Source: Methanobacteriota archaeon (lineage in GTDB: Archaea > Thermoplasmatota > Poseidoniia > Poseidoniales > Poseidoniaceae). From it: 16,128 nucleotides of DNA. Location: contig PBTA01000061.1 in the NCBI GenBank assembly GCA_002726395.1, positions 2,295-18,422 on the forward strand, written 5' to 3'. A program made the translations under genes and the position numbers. This document shows positions 15,243 through 16,128 of this stretch, one piece after another; within the stretch, counting starts at the first letter, position 1, and each line of letters opens with the position of its first letter. Under the pieces are notes generated by a model, which saw only the letters and a program-made list of their open reading frames with translations, was not told where the DNA came from and made no database searches.

Positions 15243-15946
15243 TGCTGTCTTGGGAAAGTAAGAAAATAGGTTATACCGGTTTGTTAAAATCCACCATAAA
15301 GTTGGCTAAAAAGACCATAAGTAATGCAGGTATTAAGGCCGATGAAATCGGTTTGATAGTGCATGGTGGTGTATACAGAGAGCACTTTAGAACCGAACCA
15401 GCATTTGCTACTCACATCCAAGGGGACCTCGATATCCACTGTCATGGCATTGGACTTGATAGCCAGTCATGTTTCGCGTTTGATGTTACTGATGGTAGTT
15501 GCAGTCCACACGTTGCTATACAATCGATTGCCGATTTATTACCGGCTCTTTCAACCAATTATGCCTTGCTGTGTATTGGGGATGATCGTCCGACGAAATA
15601 TTGTGATTGGGAATATGAGTCGTATTGTGTTGTCGCGGTAATTGGACTATCTGGAGACGGCCCTAAGTGTGAATCAATAAGTCACGACAACTCAAATTTA
15701 ACTCCAAGTGCAACTACAACCGGCTATTTTGACCAAATTATCAAAGGGAATAAATTTGTCAAAACAGGAACGGTTGAATTTCTCGAACAACACTTAAGCA
15801 GTAACTTCTTTCAAGGTCATCAAAACTGGTTATCTGGGAAACACATGCATGAATTTTTGCAGCTAATCAACAAACATGATGATACACTAGAACATCGTAT
15901 AGTAGACCGCTCGGGTAAGTCAACAACTGCCAAGTGGGTGTTCTGA
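15233..15946 (+). CDS. Truncated KAS III-like thiolase-fold partner protein
   Basis: The 237-residue product resembles the N-terminal half of KAS III. It has an early helix with KAKKTISNAGIKADEIGLIV-like spacing, then HGGVYREHFRTEPAFATHIQ (44-63), and a nucleophile region FAFDVTDGSC with Cys90 where the active-site cysteine is expected. After about residue 140 it diverges. The C-terminal thiolase domain carrying the catalytic His and Asn is not recognisable, and the protein is about 100 residues short of the family norm. The reading frame is intact and tightly coupled to the preceding complete enzyme, so decay is unlikely. The pair recalls heterodimers such as PqsB/PqsC or ketosynthase/chain-length-factor, where one chain is degenerate. 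Start is TTG 15233 (by ribosome-binding site) or ATG 15242, which overlaps the previous stop as TAATG. Confidence 0.72.
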   Translation: MVVMLSWESKKIGYTGLLKSTIKLAKKTISNAGIKADEIGLIVHGGVYREHFRTEPAFATHIQGDLDIHCHGIGLDSQSCFAFDVTDGSCSPHVAIQSIADLLPALSTNYALLCIGDDRPTKYCDWEYESYCVVAVIGLSGDGPKCESISHDNSNLTPSATTTGYFDQIIKGNKFVKTGTVEFLEQHLSSNFFQGHQNWLSGKHMHEFLQLINKHDDTLEHRIVDRSGKSTTAKWVF

Positions 15947-15948
15947 TT

Positions 15949-16128
15949 ATGGAACTAAAGCGTAGTAAAGAAGATAATTTCTTGTTAGCCTTCTTGGTAG
16001 TATTATGTTTGTACCACATCATTGCTAGATTTGGCTTAGCAGTTGACCTTCAATGGCATACCGATATTGGACGTGATGAATTATTTACTCCGCCACATAT
16101 AATGATTCTAGCCGGGATAGTTCCAACA
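15949..16128 (+). CDS. Membrane protein, N-terminal part, cut by window edge
   Basis: The open frame begins two bases after the preceding stop and runs off the window, so only 60 residues are visible. It starts MELKRSKEDN, followed by a hydrophobic helix (about 11-32, FLLAFLVVLCLYHIIARFGL). A polar loop, DLQWHTDIGRDELFTPPH (33-50), follows, and a second hydrophobic stretch begins at IMILAGIV. The WHxxxGRDxxxxPPH pattern, with several histidines and acids at a membrane boundary, looks like a conserved metal-binding or catalytic loop of a polytopic protein. The family is not identified. Tight spacing puts it in the operon with the two thiolase-fold genes, so it may act on or export their product. 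Confidence 0.65.
   Translation, partial: MELKRSKEDNFLLAFLVVLCLYHIIARFGLAVDLQWHTDIGRDELFTPPHIMILAGIVPT

Noticed and set aside
15233..15946. Pseudogene call for the short thiolase-fold gene
   Set aside because: The frame is open throughout, has its own ribosome-binding site and is tightly packed between neighbours; a specialised partner subunit is more likely.

Overview
The window reads as archaeal, most likely an uncultured marine euryarchaeon of the Marine Group II/III (Poseidoniales) type. The evidence is a translation factor aIF1A, a RIO1 kinase, a two-KH-domain (Pno1/Dim2-like) protein and an archaeal-type S2, beside complex I antiporter-like subunits and large CARDB/Ig-like surface proteins. 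DNA is moderately AT-rich and very compact: gaps are mostly below 150 bases and no stretch over 300 bases lacks a gene. The lineage is inferred from gene content, not from a search.

Region 1 (1-3378): the end of a respiratory complex I operon, with the proton-pumping subunits NuoM and NuoN overlapping by 8 bases. All key intramembrane charged residues are present. Region 2 (3439-5852): a small-subunit ribosome module. aIF1A carries an unusual acidic tail of about 100 residues, RIO1 follows on the same strand, and the KH protein converges on RIO1 from the other strand.

Region 3 (5878-11350): the cell-surface section. A minus-strand secreted Ig-like/CARDB protein with a C-terminal membrane anchor diverges from a 930-residue single-pass receptor-like protein, which has beta-sandwich ectodomains and cytoplasmic zinc ribbons. 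A small predicted lipoprotein follows after a GC-rich spacer.

Region 4 (11351-14058): a Cas4-like PD-(D/E)XK nuclease with four membrane helices inserted in its nuclease fold, then ribosomal protein S2, then a TauE/SafE-family permease. Region 5 (14187 to the end): an operon with a full ketoacyl synthase III-like enzyme, a truncated thiolase-fold partner, and the start of a membrane protein cut by the window edge. This looks like a small, uncharacterised acyl-condensation pathway.

Most worth following up: the membrane-embedded Cas4-like nuclease; the aIF1A tail, which resembles the eukaryotic eIF1A C-terminus; the paired KAS III-like subunits; and a recurring GGGGTGG + TTG translation-start pattern. 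No tRNA, rRNA, CRISPR array or insertion sequence was seen.
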